A DNA stretch of 64,000 bases from Paraburkholderia diazotrophica (GTDB lineage Bacteria; Pseudomonadota; Gammaproteobacteria; Burkholderiales; Burkholderiaceae). The stretch spans positions 20,585 through 84,584 of the forward strand of contig NZ_FNYE01000036.1 in NCBI RefSeq assembly GCF_900108945.1, written 5' to 3'. Positions 35,472 through 44,528 of this stretch are shown piece by piece. How positions within the stretch are numbered: the stretch's first letter is position 1; the number at the start of each line of letters is the position of its first letter. The translations under genes were made by a program, and so were the position numbers. The notes beneath the pieces were generated by a model. It was not told the DNA's origin. It was given only the letters and a program-made list of their open reading frames with translations, and made no database searches.

Positions 35472-36866
35472 TTACAACAGGACCGCCTGCTGTAAAAGCT
35501 CCAGGGCTTTCAATTCGTCCAGCCGACCCGTGCGTGCCTTACCCGCCAGCGTCTTGATCAATGCTTCTGCTATCGGTGCAATACCGTGGAGATTGTCCAG
35601 GCTGGTCACGGTGGCGAAGGGGAGTGGAGCCGGACTTTGCTGCGGGTGCGCGGAGACGGGCAACGATTCGGGCATCGACCCGGAGGGTGCAGATGTGGCT
35701 GCCGGCACCGCTTCATCCTTTTCATCGAATGAACGGCTGGCAAGGTCCTCGGAGGAATCATTGACATCAGCTCGCGGGCTGACGACGATCGTCTCCGTGT
35801 CTTCCGCGACGTCCGCCGAAACAGGTGCGGGGCTTTCCGATGCATCCAGGGCGGTCGCACGCACGCGCCTCGTGCGCACTTTCCCGTCGACGAGATTCCC
35901 CCGTACACCATCGTTCGTTGCTGGCGCAGGCGACTCATGTTGTTGAACGGATGCGCGACCGCGTGGAGCAGGCGTAAGCAGACGCGACACTGACTCTGGA
36001 ATGTCGGCTTCCGTGCGCGGACTGTCTAACCAGCCAGCTGGCAATCCGAGTCGCTCCGTGAACCGGTTTGTTTCCAAACTGTCCATGCGCTTCTTGCCAT
36101 GTAGACGATCGGCGATGTTGAATCCACTCATCTCCATGACCACGCCGAGTCTGACTTTCGATCCGTTGCGACTGGTGAGAAGGTGGAGGTTGGCGCGTCG
36201 GATATTTTCCACCTCGGCGCTGTCGCTCAATGCTAGCGGCTGCTGTTGCGGCGTTTTAGGCGGCTTGTTTGTCGGACGCGAAGCTTTAACCGGCACTCCT
36301 GGTTTGGGCTGTTCGGGCTTTCCGCTTCGACTATTCTTGACGGTTCTCGGCGAACCGCCAGCTACTTTCTTTGGCATTTGCGCTTCCTCGGACAAACTAT
36401 CCTCAGGAACTGGTTGCTGGTCGACGCTCCTGGCAGGAGCCGGCTCAAGTGCTTCGGCCTCTGCGTCGAATCCTTCATCGATCTGGACGAAGTCGAGCGG
36501 TGACTTCAGACGGGCGATGGTCTCGGCCGCGAGCGCAGGATTGGGCTGGTCAAAAAAGCCGTGCGGTAACCCGAGCGTGGTTTCCATGTGAAAGGCGGTC
36601 TCGGGCGTGAACCGCTCGCCTTTCATCAGTTCGGCCACGCGCGTCATGCTCGATTCGAGTGCAATGGCGATATTCTCTGCGCCTACCGCATCGACCAGAA
36701 ACTGAAACGATCGTGTTTTGAAGATGGAGGCAGTCTGGGCGGGGTCTCGGGGCGGCGCCTTCACATACGGAGGTCCCGGCCGTTGGGGTGGAGGCTTTTT
36801 CTCGTGGTGAGGTTGGCGTTGGCCGTTGCGCCGGGATCCCGCATATCGCCCGCGGGCTTGACTCAT
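35472..36866 (-). CDS. Hypothetical protein with two HTH-like modules
   Basis: 464 residues from ATG 36866, preceded by GGAG; the frame extends five codons further to another ATG. Two related helical modules are visible. One is at about 48-118 (FLVDAVGAENIAIALESSMTRVAELMKGERFTPETAFHME). The other is at about 225-295 (ANLHLLTSRNGSKVRLGVVMEMSGFNIADRL, then LGLPAGWLDSPR). Each ends in a LGLPxGxxDxP motif. The spacing of helices resembles XRE-type DNA-binding units. The regions between are Pro/Ala/Ser-rich. I know this type from Burkholderiaceae genomes only as hypothetical. It may be a bivalent DNA-binding protein. Confidence 0.65.
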   Translation of the reverse strand: MSQARGRYAGSRRNGQRQPHHEKKPPPQRPGPPYVKAPPRDPAQTASIFKTRSFQFLVDAVGAENIAIALESSMTRVAELMKGERFTPETAFHMETTLGLPHGFFDQPNPALAAETIARLKSPLDFVQIDEGFDAEAEALEPAPARSVDQQPVPEDSLSEEAQMPKKVAGGSPRTVKNSRSGKPEQPKPGVPVKASRPTNKPPKTPQQQPLALSDSAEVENIRRANLHLLTSRNGSKVRLGVVMEMSGFNIADRLHGKKRMDSLETNRFTERLGLPAGWLDSPRTEADIPESVSRLLTPAPRGRASVQQHESPAPATNDGVRGNLVDGKVRTRRVRATALDASESPAPVSADVAEDTETIVVSPRADVNDSSEDLASRSFDEKDEAVPAATSAPSGSMPESLPVSAHPQQSPAPLPFATVTSLDNLHGIAPIAEALIKTLAGKARTGRLDELKALELLQQAVLL

Positions 36867-37071
36867 AAAATACGGCTCCATGCGACGTTGATTCTGGACA
36901 TGCTGATTATAGACGAGGCGATGTCGGGATTCGACGCCGTCCTCATGCTGTCACATTTTGGGATTAAGCTCTTCGCCCTCGGTAGTCAGCCAACGGTCGT
37001 GGGCGTCATGCAGCGCCCGTCGCCGTAAAACCTGGCGACCGGCGTTTCTCTCTTTGCGTCAGGAGCATCCC

Positions 37072-37293
37072 GTGTTGAGCGCCCACGAATTCGCAACATT
37101 GATGCTGGTCAAGGACTCCGCCGATCACATTGCTGATCGGGAAGAGCTTGGTGCGTTGCTTGAACGCCAGCTTGTTGCACTGGAGCGACGTGCGGGCGGA
37201 GCAGTGCGCCCTCGCATCACCGAGGACGGAGAGTCGCTTCTCCGCAACCTTGCCTTTATTAATAATGCGAAATATCCGTCGGGCGCCGCCTGA
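37072..37293 (+). CDS. Small conserved hypothetical protein
   Basis: 73 residues starting at GTG 37072, seven bases after AGGAG. The sequence (LSAHEFATLMLVKDSADHIADREELGALLERQLVALE...RPRITEDGESLL) is acidic and helical with a winged-helix-like end. I associate it with a family seen across Burkholderia as unannotated small proteins. No function known. Confidence 0.65.
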   Translation: MLSAHEFATLMLVKDSADHIADREELGALLERQLVALERRAGGAVRPRITEDGESLLRNLAFINNAKYPSGAA

Positions 37294-37329
37294 AATCTGC
37301 CAGCCGCACGACTGGCGGGCGGCAGGAAC

Positions 37330-37950
37330 TCAACGCAGCGCTTCCAGGCGGCGTTGGCAACATTTGTCGTCGCCACCGCGTCGATAGCTCTGCATGGCCT
37401 TTGTGCGATCCGGAATGAATCCGTTGTCGTCCGCGCCCCACAGGCCTTCCCAGAAAAGCCCGAGATTATGTGCCGCGGCCTTGTGGCCCAGTTCAATGGC
37501 CTGCTCGTAGAGCGATCGCGCACGGCTCACATCAACATGCATACCCCGCCCGAGCCGTGCACTATCGGCCAGCGCGGCAGCGGACATGCCGCGCAGACGA
37601 CTGTCCGCGGTTTCATCTTTCATCACATCGTCGAGAATCGCGTTCCCGGTCTCGAAGTCCGCCTCACCTCCTGTGGCCGTAACCAGGGAAATGGCCATCG
37701 CTACCCGCCAGGCCGGATGACGGTTCACCCCGATGCGCTCGAGTAACCAGCGGCCCAGACAAGCCGCGCCATCCAGTGTGCTGGTCAGGAGCGCGTTCGC
37801 GATCGCGGCGAGCGACTCGGGTGACAGGAATCCCGTCTTGTTAGCAGCGAGGACATGACGGGAGAATTTCTCAACATCAAGAGAGGGCTCAGCGCGACGC
37901 AACTGATGCCATTCACGCTCGATTGTGCCAACCCAGCTTTCCATCTGCAT
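37330..37950 (-). CDS. Sel1-like repeat protein
   Basis: 206 residues from ATG 37950 (MQMESWVGTIEREW); a longer frame begins 20 codons upstream. The C-terminal half contains Sel1-type units (GMSAAALADSARLGRGMHVDVSRARSLYEQAIELGHKAAAHNLGLFW, then DRTKAMQSYRRGGDDKCCQRRLEALR). Sel1 repeats mediate protein-protein contacts. It has no signal peptide. The final motif CQRRLEALR recurs in degraded form near 58225, so a related gene once existed there. Confidence 0.7.
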   Translation of the reverse strand: MQMESWVGTIEREWHQLRRAEPSLDVEKFSRHVLAANKTGFLSPESLAAIANALLTSTLDGAACLGRWLLERIGVNRHPAWRVAMAISLVTATGGEADFETGNAILDDVMKDETADSRLRGMSAAALADSARLGRGMHVDVSRARSLYEQAIELGHKAAAHNLGLFWEGLWGADDNGFIPDRTKAMQSYRRGGDDKCCQRRLEALR

Positions 37951-38120
37951 GGTGAGCGACCCTTTGGTGAAGAACGCACCCCATTGTAGCTCACCATTTT
38001 CCATTCGCAATGCCCATTCGCGCGTCTAACTAAGCCTGATGACGACGCGGCCGTAAACAGCTCACAAGGGATTTTTTTGAACTGGCCTCTTCTAAGTATC
38101 ACGTTCGTGCGCTGGGGAAA

Positions 38121-38153
38121 TGTTGCATATCCGACAATGTCGGATATGCAACA
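38121..38153. repeat. Perfect 16-bp-arm palindrome, left copy
   Basis: TGTTGCATATCCGACA, one spacer base, then its exact complement. A diverged copy is at 43670-43700. The two mark the outer ends of the inverted repeats that bracket the tmo operon. It may be an operator or part of the element's end. Confidence 0.95.
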
Positions 38154-38610
38154 CTGCAGTTGCCGTGACAAGGCGAATTAAGGAGGCGGATTTAGCTTAT
38201 GCTGCAAGCCGCCTAACTCCGCCCAACGCATATCAACTCGATGCTCATTGAGCACTTGGCGGGCAGCGTGGGGCCGCGCTTGGCGAAACGGCGATTAACG
38301 GCCTTTACGGCCGAAGTCACTCATTTCGTGAAACCGCGAAAACTGTCAAGCTTACCATCTCGAAGCTCGTGTCGCAGTAAGGCGCTGGGGTAAGATTCAC
38401 AGCCGCATTTGACGATTAAACAACGGCGAAACCGAAGAAGATACTGCCTCCGAGCGTCGCTACGGTGCTCAAACGCTGTCATCACCCAGCGGATGCGGCC
38501 CTGCTGTGCGTGGGGCGCTGCGCGTCCGACTCCCCAAGCGTGCGCAATCTCGTGTTCCACGTTCGCTTCGCCGCGATTCATAGATTTTTCGCCGCAGCCG
38601 CCAAGAAAGA
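38121..38610. mobile_element. Left inverted-repeat relic with IS6-like transposase fragment
   Basis: From the palindrome to about 38610 the sequence matches the reverse complement of 43700-43235. The shared blocks include GTTGCCGTGA, CCGCCCAA(C/T)GC, a block around CGATTAA(C/T)GGCCTTTA with GAAGTCA(C/T)TCAT, GCGTCGCTACGGTGCTC and a final TTCGCCGCAGCCGC. A frame around 38440-38600 reads SVATVLKRCHHPADAALLCVGRCASDSPSVRNL, close to the N-terminus of IS6-type transposases (RLHYPVDVMLVCVRWY...LSLRNLEEM). No complete transposase remains. Confidence 0.7.
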
Positions 38611-38622
38611 AACACCGCGCAT

Positions 38623-38638
38623 TGGCATTGACCTTGCT
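38623..38638 (+). promoter_or_regulatory. Sigma-54 promoter of the tmo operon
   Basis: TTGGCATTGACCTTGCTTT fits the -24/-12 consensus TGGCAC-N5-TTGCW with the required ten bases between GG (38624-38625) and GC (38636-38637). It lies about 70 bases before tmoA. Toluene monooxygenase operons of the tbu/tou type are driven by sigma-54 and an NtrC-like activator, but no such regulator gene is present in the window. Confidence 0.75.
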
Positions 38639-38710
38639 TTCAAGGGTCGCCCGGCGCAGTGCATATCGTGCCGGGCGACACATTGTCCATTCCAGCAGGG
38701 GGACATCACG

Positions 38711-40255
38711 ATGGCGTTACTGGAACGAGCGGCATGGTATGACATTGCACGTGCCACCAACTGGACTTCAAGCTATGTGGCGGAGTCGGAGCTCTTTCCC
38801 GATCTTATGTCTGGGGCACAAGGCATTCCCATGGCGAGCTGGGAAACCTACGACGAGCCATACAAGACGTCATATCCCGAGTATGTGCGCGTGCAGCGCG
38901 AGAAAGACGCCGGCGCCTACTCGGTGAAGGGCGCGCTTGAGCGCAGCCGCATGTTCGAGGACGCCGATCCGGGCTGGCTGTCCATTCTGAAGGCGCACTA
39001 CGGTGCAATTGCGCTCGGCGAATATGCGGCGATGAGCGCGGAGGCCCGAATGGCACGTTTCGGCCGTGCGCCCGGCATGCGCAACATGGCCACCTTCGGC
39101 ATGCTCGACGAGAACCGTCATGGCCAGTTGCAGCTCTACTTTCCTCACGACTACTGCCCCAAGGATCGCCAGTTCGATTGGGCCCACAAGGCGTACCACA
39201 CTAACGAGTGGGGTGCGATTGCCGCGCGCAGCGCGTTCGATGATCTGTTCATGTCGCGCAGTGCAATCGAAATCGCGGTCATGCTCACCTTCGCGTTCGA
39301 AACGGGTTTTACCAACATGCAGTTTCTCGGCCTCGCGGCCGATGCTGCCGAAGCGGGCGACTTCACCTTTGCAAGCCTGATCTCCAGCATTCAGACTGAC
39401 GAGTCGCGCCATGCGCAAATCGGCGGCCCCGCATTGCAGATCCTGATCGCCAACGGCCGCAAAGAGCAGGCCCAAAAGCTCGTTGACATCGCCATCGCGC
39501 GCGCTTGGCGTCTGTTCTGCCTGCTCACGGGCTCGTCGATGGATTACGCCACGCCGCCCGTGCACCGCAAACAGTCGTTCAAGGAATTCATGCGGGAGTG
39601 GATCGTAGGCCAGTTCGAACGCACGCTGATCGACCTCGGACTCGACCTGCCGTGGTACTGGGCGCAGATGATCAACGAGGTCGACTACCAGCACCACGCC
39701 TATCAATTGAGTATCTGGTTCTGGCGGCCTACTGTCTGGTGGAATCCTGCTGCCGGCATGACGCCTGAGTGCCGCGACTGGCTCGAAGAAAAATATCCCG
39801 GCTGGAACGACACGTTCGGCAAGGCGTGGGACGTCATCATCGATAACCTGCTCGCCGGCAAGCCCGAACTCACTGTTCCGGAGACGCTGCCGATCATCTG
39901 CAACATGAGCCAGCTGCCCATTTGCGCGATCCCTGGCAATGGCTGGAATGTGAAGGACTATCCACTCGACTACAACGGCCGCACATATCACTTCAACTCG
40001 GAAATCGATCGCTGGGTGTTCCAGCAGGACCCCGTTCGCTACCGCGATCACCTCACGCTCGTCGATCGCTTCTTGGCCGGGCAGATCCAGCCGCCTGACC
40101 TGACGGGCGCGTTGAAGTACATGGGGCTCGCACCGGGCGAAATCGGCGACGACGCGCACCACTACGCGTGGGTCGAAACGTACCGCGACAAGCGTTACGA
40201 AAAGAGCCGTGAAGCGGCGATTCAATGGAGGACGACATGGCTCTTTTCCCTGTGA
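38711..40255 (+). CDS. tmoA: Toluene/benzene monooxygenase hydroxylase alpha subunit
   Basis: 514 residues from ATG 38711; the frame upstream crosses the IS relic and promoter and is not part of the gene. All six carboxylate and His ligands of the di-iron centre are at the positions known for TmoA: E104, E134, H137 (DENRH), E197, E231 and H234 (DESRH). T201 and the gating residue I100 are also conserved. The enzyme inserts one oxygen atom into aromatic rings (toluene, benzene, phenol). It pairs with TmoE and TmoB in an (alpha-beta-gamma)2 hydroxylase. It overlaps tmoB by 19 bases. Confidence 0.95.
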   Translation: MALLERAAWYDIARATNWTSSYVAESELFPDLMSGAQGIPMASWETYDEPYKTSYPEYVRVQREKDAGAYSVKGALERSRMFEDADPGWLSILKAHYGAIALGEYAAMSAEARMARFGRAPGMRNMATFGMLDENRHGQLQLYFPHDYCPKDRQFDWAHKAYHTNEWGAIAARSAFDDLFMSRSAIEIAVMLTFAFETGFTNMQFLGLAADAAEAGDFTFASLISSIQTDESRHAQIGGPALQILIANGRKEQAQKLVDIAIARAWRLFCLLTGSSMDYATPPVHRKQSFKEFMREWIVGQFERTLIDLGLDLPWYWAQMINEVDYQHHAYQLSIWFWRPTVWWNPAAGMTPECRDWLEEKYPGWNDTFGKAWDVIIDNLLAGKPELTVPETLPIICNMSQLPICAIPGNGWNVKDYPLDYNGRTYHFNSEIDRWVFQQDPVRYRDHLTLVDRFLAGQIQPPDLTGALKYMGLAPGEIGDDAHHYAWVETYRDKRYEKSREAAIQWRTTWLFSL

Positions 40256-40497
40256 TTTCCAATTTTCAGTATGACTTCGTATTGCAGCTCGTGGCCGTGG
40301 ATACGGACAACTCGATGGACGAGGTCGCCGCCGCAGCGGCTCACCATTCGGTGGGCCGGCGAGTAGCGCCTCGACCGGACAAGGTGATCCGCGTGCGCCG
40401 CCAAGACGGCGAGCAGTTCTATCCGCGCGACGCGAAACTCGCCGAGACAGACATCAAGCCGATGGAAACGCTCGAATTCATCTTTTGCGACGACTGA
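40237..40497 (+). CDS. tmoB: Toluene monooxygenase gamma subunit
   Basis: 86 residues starting at the ATG giving MALFPVISNFQYDFVLQLVAVD, inside the end of tmoA. The ubiquitin-like fold of the family is suggested by the alternation VLQLVAVDTDNSMDEVAAAAAHHSVGRRV and the ending METLEFIFCDD. It is the small structural subunit of the hydroxylase. Confidence 0.92.
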   Translation: MALFPVISNFQYDFVLQLVAVDTDNSMDEVAAAAAHHSVGRRVAPRPDKVIRVRRQDGEQFYPRDAKLAETDIKPMETLEFIFCDD

Positions 40498-40504
40498 GGC
40501 CAGC

Positions 40505-40840
40505 ATGTTGTTCCAGAAAGTTTGCACCCTCGACGACCTGTGGGAAGGCGAGATGACCGAAGTGGAAGTGGATGGCCACGTGATCGTGCTGGTACGCCCC
40601 GAAGGCGGCGAGCCGCGCGCCTTTCAGGGCATTTGCCCGCACCAGGACATTCCACTCGTCGAAGGAAAATTCGACGGCCGCGTGCTGATGTGCCGCGCGC
40701 ATCAGTGGACCTTTGACGCAAGCACGGGCAAAGGCATCAATCCGGGTGACTGCCGTCTCGCCGAATACGCCGTGAAACTCGAAGGCGACGATGTTCTGAT
40801 TGCCGTCGAAGGCGTCGAACCATTCTTTGCCCATTCCTGA
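40505..40840 (+). CDS. tmoC: Toluene monooxygenase Rieske ferredoxin
   Basis: 111 residues with a Rieske [2Fe-2S] site: C44-P-H46 and C63-RA-H66-QW. It passes electrons from the NADH reductase to the hydroxylase. The reductase gene (tmoF/tbuC) that normally ends the operon is absent here, so another reductase must serve it if the operon works. Confidence 0.94.
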   Translation: MLFQKVCTLDDLWEGEMTEVEVDGHVIVLVRPEGGEPRAFQGICPHQDIPLVEGKFDGRVLMCRAHQWTFDASTGKGINPGDCRLAEYAVKLEGDDVLIAVEGVEPFFAHS

Positions 40841-40859
40841 GTCCGCAGGGGAACACAAC

Positions 40860-41174
40860 GTGACCATCGACAACACCGCCGAAGCGTACCGCAACAACCG
40901 CGTGGGTCCCGTGCTTCGCGCGAGCAGCATTACGGCCGGCGTCATCGAAGCCGCGCATGTGGACAACCCCGGCAAGGCAATTCGCGTGGACGACAAGCTC
41001 GCCTATGTGCGCATCGACGCGGACGGCGAACTGATCCTGCGCCGCGCGACGCTCGAGGAAACACTGGGCCGGCCGTTCAGGATGTCCGAGCTCGAAGTCA
41101 ATCTCAGCGCGTTTGCGGGCCGCATCGAGACGACCGACGACTATGTGCGCTTTTACTACGAAAAGACGCTTTAG
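40860..41174 (+). CDS. tmoD: Toluene monooxygenase effector (coupling) protein
   Basis: 104 residues starting at GTG 40860, preceded by AGGGGA. The family pattern is clear (NNRVGPVLRASSITAGVIEAAHVDNPGKAIRVDDKLAYVRI ... LEETLGRPFRMSELEVNLSAFAGRIETTDDYVRFYYEK). It has no cofactor; it binds the hydroxylase and raises turnover and coupling. Confidence 0.93.
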   Translation: MTIDNTAEAYRNNRVGPVLRASSITAGVIEAAHVDNPGKAIRVDDKLAYVRIDADGELILRRATLEETLGRPFRMSELEVNLSAFAGRIETTDDYVRFYYEKTL

Positions 41175-41186
41175 CTGGAGACGAGC

Positions 41187-42173
41187 ATGACGCAACCCGT
41201 AGTCCTCAAGCCACTGAAAACCTGGAGCCATCTGGCGGCCCGGCGGCGCAAGCCAAGCGAGTACGAGATCGTCTCGACCAATCTGCACTACACGACCGAC
41301 AATCCCGATGCGCCGTTCGAGCTGGACCCGAACTTCGAAATGGCGCAATGGTTCAAGCGAAACCGAAATGCATCGCCACTGACTCATCCCGACTGGAATG
41401 CGTTCCGCGATCCGGACGAACTCGTCTACCGCACCTACAACCTGCTCCAGGACGGGCAGGAAACGTATGTCTTCGGGCTGCTGGACCAGTTCTCCGCACG
41501 CGGGCACGACACCATGCTCGCACGGACCTGGGCGGGTACGCTCGCGCGCCACTACACGCCCGCGCGCTTCCTGTTCCATGCGCTGCAAATGAGCTCGGCT
41601 TATCTGACCCAGATGGCGCCCGCCTCCACGATCTCGAACTGCGCCGCTTACCAGACAGCGGACTCGCTGCGCTGGCTCACGCACACGGCGTATCGCACCA
41701 GGGAGCTGTCGCAGACGTTCGGCGACCTCGGCTTCGGCACCGACGAGCGGCACTACTGGGAAAACGATCCGGCATGGCAGGGCTGGCGCAAACTAGTCGA
41801 GCACGCACTCACCGCATGGGACTGGGCGGAGAGCTTCGTAGCGCTGAACCTCGTCGCGCGTCCGGCCGTGGAAGAGACGGTCTTGCGAAGCCTCGGCGTG
41901 GCGGCGCGGCGCAACGGCGATACGCTGCTCGGCCTCATCACCGATGCGCAGCTGATCGACGCCCAGCGGCATCGGCATTGGGCCGCCGAGCTCGTTCGCA
42001 TGGCGCTCGAGCAGGAAAGCAACCGCACCGTGCTGACGGCCTGGGTGAGCAAGTGGGAACCGCTCGCCGACGAAGCTATCGCGGCCTGGTGTGCCGCCCT
42101 CCCCGACGCACCGGATGCCAGCGCGCGCGCGAAAGCGGCCGCGCGTGAGTTCAGGCGCGCCATCGGTATATGA
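41187..42173 (+). CDS. tmoE: Toluene monooxygenase hydroxylase beta subunit
   Basis: 328 residues, full length for TmoE/TbuA2. It is a ferritin-like helical subunit without iron ligands (KTWSHLAARRRKPSEYEIVSTNLHYTTDNPDAPFELDPN; YMTQMAPASTISNCAAYQTAD-type helix; WGWAESFVALN-type helix near 210). It is the last tmo gene; the sequence after it is non-coding and then holds a transposase relic. Where relatives have the reductase gene there is nothing. Confidence 0.94.
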   Translation: MTQPVVLKPLKTWSHLAARRRKPSEYEIVSTNLHYTTDNPDAPFELDPNFEMAQWFKRNRNASPLTHPDWNAFRDPDELVYRTYNLLQDGQETYVFGLLDQFSARGHDTMLARTWAGTLARHYTPARFLFHALQMSSAYLTQMAPASTISNCAAYQTADSLRWLTHTAYRTRELSQTFGDLGFGTDERHYWENDPAWQGWRKLVEHALTAWDWAESFVALNLVARPAVEETVLRSLGVAARRNGDTLLGLITDAQLIDAQRHRHWAAELVRMALEQESNRTVLTAWVSKWEPLADEAIAAWCAALPDAPDASARAKAAAREFRRAIGI

Positions 42174-42402
42174 GTGTTGGCACAAGCCGGCCCATGAAAC
42201 ATCGGAAGCACATAGTGAAACAGCAAATAACGATCGGGGGCGGTGGTGGTTTTTGTCGCAGTAAGGCGGTCTGTTATGCTCAAAGATTGAAGAAGAAGGG
42301 TGTGCTCGATAGGGTCTTTCACCGACCGGCGTATTCAGGCCATTTCGGGATCGCCGTAATCGAACCAGTGCATTCGTCGATCGGTCCCAACGGCGCTTGG
42401 TG

Positions 42403-42732
42403 CTGGTCAAGGAAGTGTTTGTCTGGCGACGTTTCGCAAACCGACGCGAGGTCGCCGGGTGTCTCTGACTTACACCCACGCGGTACCACAGCGGGGACAG
42501 GGAGATCGAACAGGGCATCAGCAAGGCCGGCAACAACCCCGCTAACGCGTACGATGCTCGTCGAACTGGCGTAGCCCTGGCGGCGCCTGCAGCCCGACAG
42601 CCTTCTGACCCAGTGGTACAACCGTATAACCGGCGCTTTGCCGGCAACGGCAAGCGCATGCGACGGGTGGGCATCGTCGCGTTGGCAAGGCGTCTCGCCA
42701 TCGCGCTACGGCTCTACCTGGAGCACGGCTAG
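42403..42732 (+). pseudogene. Relic of an IS110-type transposase C-terminus
   Basis: Pieces in changing frames align to the end of IS110 transposases: LVKEVFVWRRFANRREVAGCL, LTPTRYHSGDREIEQGISKAGN, TRTMLVELA, then NRRFAGNGKRMRRVGIVALARRLAIAL. At least two frame changes and one stop are needed to join them. The N-terminal half is gone. Confidence 0.8.
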
Positions 42733-43234
42733 ATTCCAGCTCGGGACTCGCTCAGGCCTGCGGCTCGGTGAAGTTCCAGGGCAGTACCGTTCGCCCGGCC
42801 CGCAAGGAACACGTGATGATCAAAGGTCGACGCGCCCGCAATGTCCGCGGGTCGCCATACCATGGTGAGCGCCGCAAAAGATGGGGCGCACCGATAACGT
42901 TTAGGTGGACACGATACTCCCAAGTGCTTTACCGGACTTCAAGATGAGTTGCCTGGCCGCTTACCATCAGCCCACGCGCAGGCGCGAACGCCAAATGCAG
43001 GGCTTTCGCGAGCGCGACGCACACAGCAGTCTTCTCGAACTTCGCTCCTATCCGACAGCACTTTGCTTTGCCGCGACACTCGGAGGGAATGCCGGACGCC
43101 ATCGCACCGAACTGAAGGCGCGTCTGCTCGCATGACAGGACTGGGCAGACGTGAAAAACGGCTCACAGGCACATTAGTAAGGAATGGGTGTACGTTCTCT
43201 ACATAGATCGAACTGTCTGTCTTACTGTAAGTTG

Positions 43235-43700
43235 ACAAAGCCTTCTTTGCGGCTGCGGCGAGAAACCTTGAGATTGCGGCAGAGCACACCGCCACATCCA
43301 CCGGGTAGTGCAAGCGTTCGAGCACCGTAGCGACGCCCTGCAGCGCTTTCTTAGCTTTCGGCATTGTGTGGACTTCACAAATGCGGGGGGTGAATCATCG
43401 CAGCCGCATTACTGCTGCACACCTTCAAGATTGGAAAGTTCGATAGTTTGCAGATCTAACGGCGATGAATGACTTCGTCCTTAAAGGCCATTAATCGTTT
43501 CGTCCAGCGCATTATTGTGGAATCGCCGCACTCTGCTCACCGAGCGCTTAGTGCCTGCTTCGGCCGACCGGCTCGCGTATCGAATGACACGCATTGGGCG
43601 GATCTAACCGGTCGTTGCAACACCAGCTAAATTCGCTGCCTTAATCCGCTCATCACGGCAACCCGTGGTGTTGCATATCGAGCATTGTCGGATATGCAAC
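43235..43700. mobile_element. Right inverted-repeat relic with IS6-like transposase fragment
   Basis: Reverse-complement counterpart of 38121-38610. On the minus strand a frame starting ATG 43364 reads MPKAKKALQGVATVLERLHYPVDVAV, very like the N-terminus of IS6-type transposases. It then jumps to AAISRFLAAAAKKA, which equals the tail of the left copy, so an internal segment is deleted. The outer end is the palindrome at 43670-43700. Confidence 0.7.
43670..43700. repeat. Diverged palindrome, right copy
   Basis: GTTGCATATCGAGCA, one base, TGTCGGATATGCAAC. The right arm is identical to that of the palindrome at 38121-38153; the left arm has three substitutions. Confidence 0.9.
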
Positions 43701-44528
43701 GCCGCCGATCCCACAAACGATACTTGGCAGAAGATACGACAAACGATACTTGGCAGAAGATACGACAAGCGTTTTGGAGGTGGGCTGCCATCAACCAGCC
43801 CGATCAGCAATGTGTCTGAAGATACCTATCCTGTGTCTCGTGGCGTTGGCTCAACTATTGCGTCTGCAGTCGCGGGGCAATCGAAGCGGAAGGTAATGAA
43901 GCGTGAACACGAAACCAAACTCTCACGAACCACAGGCAAGACCCGCAAGAAATGACAGTCGACATGTTATCGCGGCGTCCACTGAATGTGCCGCGCTACG
44001 CGTCATTACCGAACCGCCGCTCTGGATCAGCAGTTCTATTCCGTTCCCTGAACAGGAAGTTTTTTCGTGCGTTGCGGTGCAGCCCGACGAACCGTGCGGC
44101 TTTCCACGATTGGTCGTTCGTGCCCGATGATCTGAAAGACTTCATATCGCGAACGCGATATTGCCTTTTTTGCGGGTAAGCGCTGTTTTGCCGTTTCGGA
44201 AGCGTGTCAGGAGCTCGGTCTCAAAGGCCAGGGAAGAAATGCGCAGCTGGCACCGCGAGATATGGCGCCGTTGCGCGATGCGGGCACCCTGTGGGTTGAC
44301 TTTCGCATCGTTATATCAAGGTGCGATCTCAGGACAATCTATGCGCAGTTGCCTTTTGAGTTGCAACGTGCCAGTGCCGCCGCATCTCTCGCGGTTACCG
44401 GTGCTAATTCGAATGGTAACCGATGGTCTTGGCCGCTGCATTCAGGTCCGCATGAAATGCGGCACATCCAGCAAAGCGTGTTCGCTGACTCATCCGTTTC
44501 CCGGCGGCGATCTCAAGTTGACAGCGCG
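43701..44528. other. Gene-poor stretch, possible decayed coding sequence
   Basis: A 23-base segment is duplicated in tandem at 43716-43761 (ACAAACGATACTTGGCAGAAG twice). Frames at 44150-44573 give AFFAGKRCFAVSEACQELGLK and further protein-like sequence, but without a start and running into the convergent flavoprotein gene. I cannot name it and consider it a likely fragment. Confidence 0.35.

Noticed and set aside
38465..38710. N-terminal extension of the tmoA frame
   Set aside because: The extension runs through the IS6-like relic and the sigma-54 promoter. The family start MALLERAAWYDIARATNW is at 38711.
38870..40225. 451-codon open frame on the minus strand of tmoA
   Set aside because: Shadow of tmoA, which matches the family residue by residue at the iron site.
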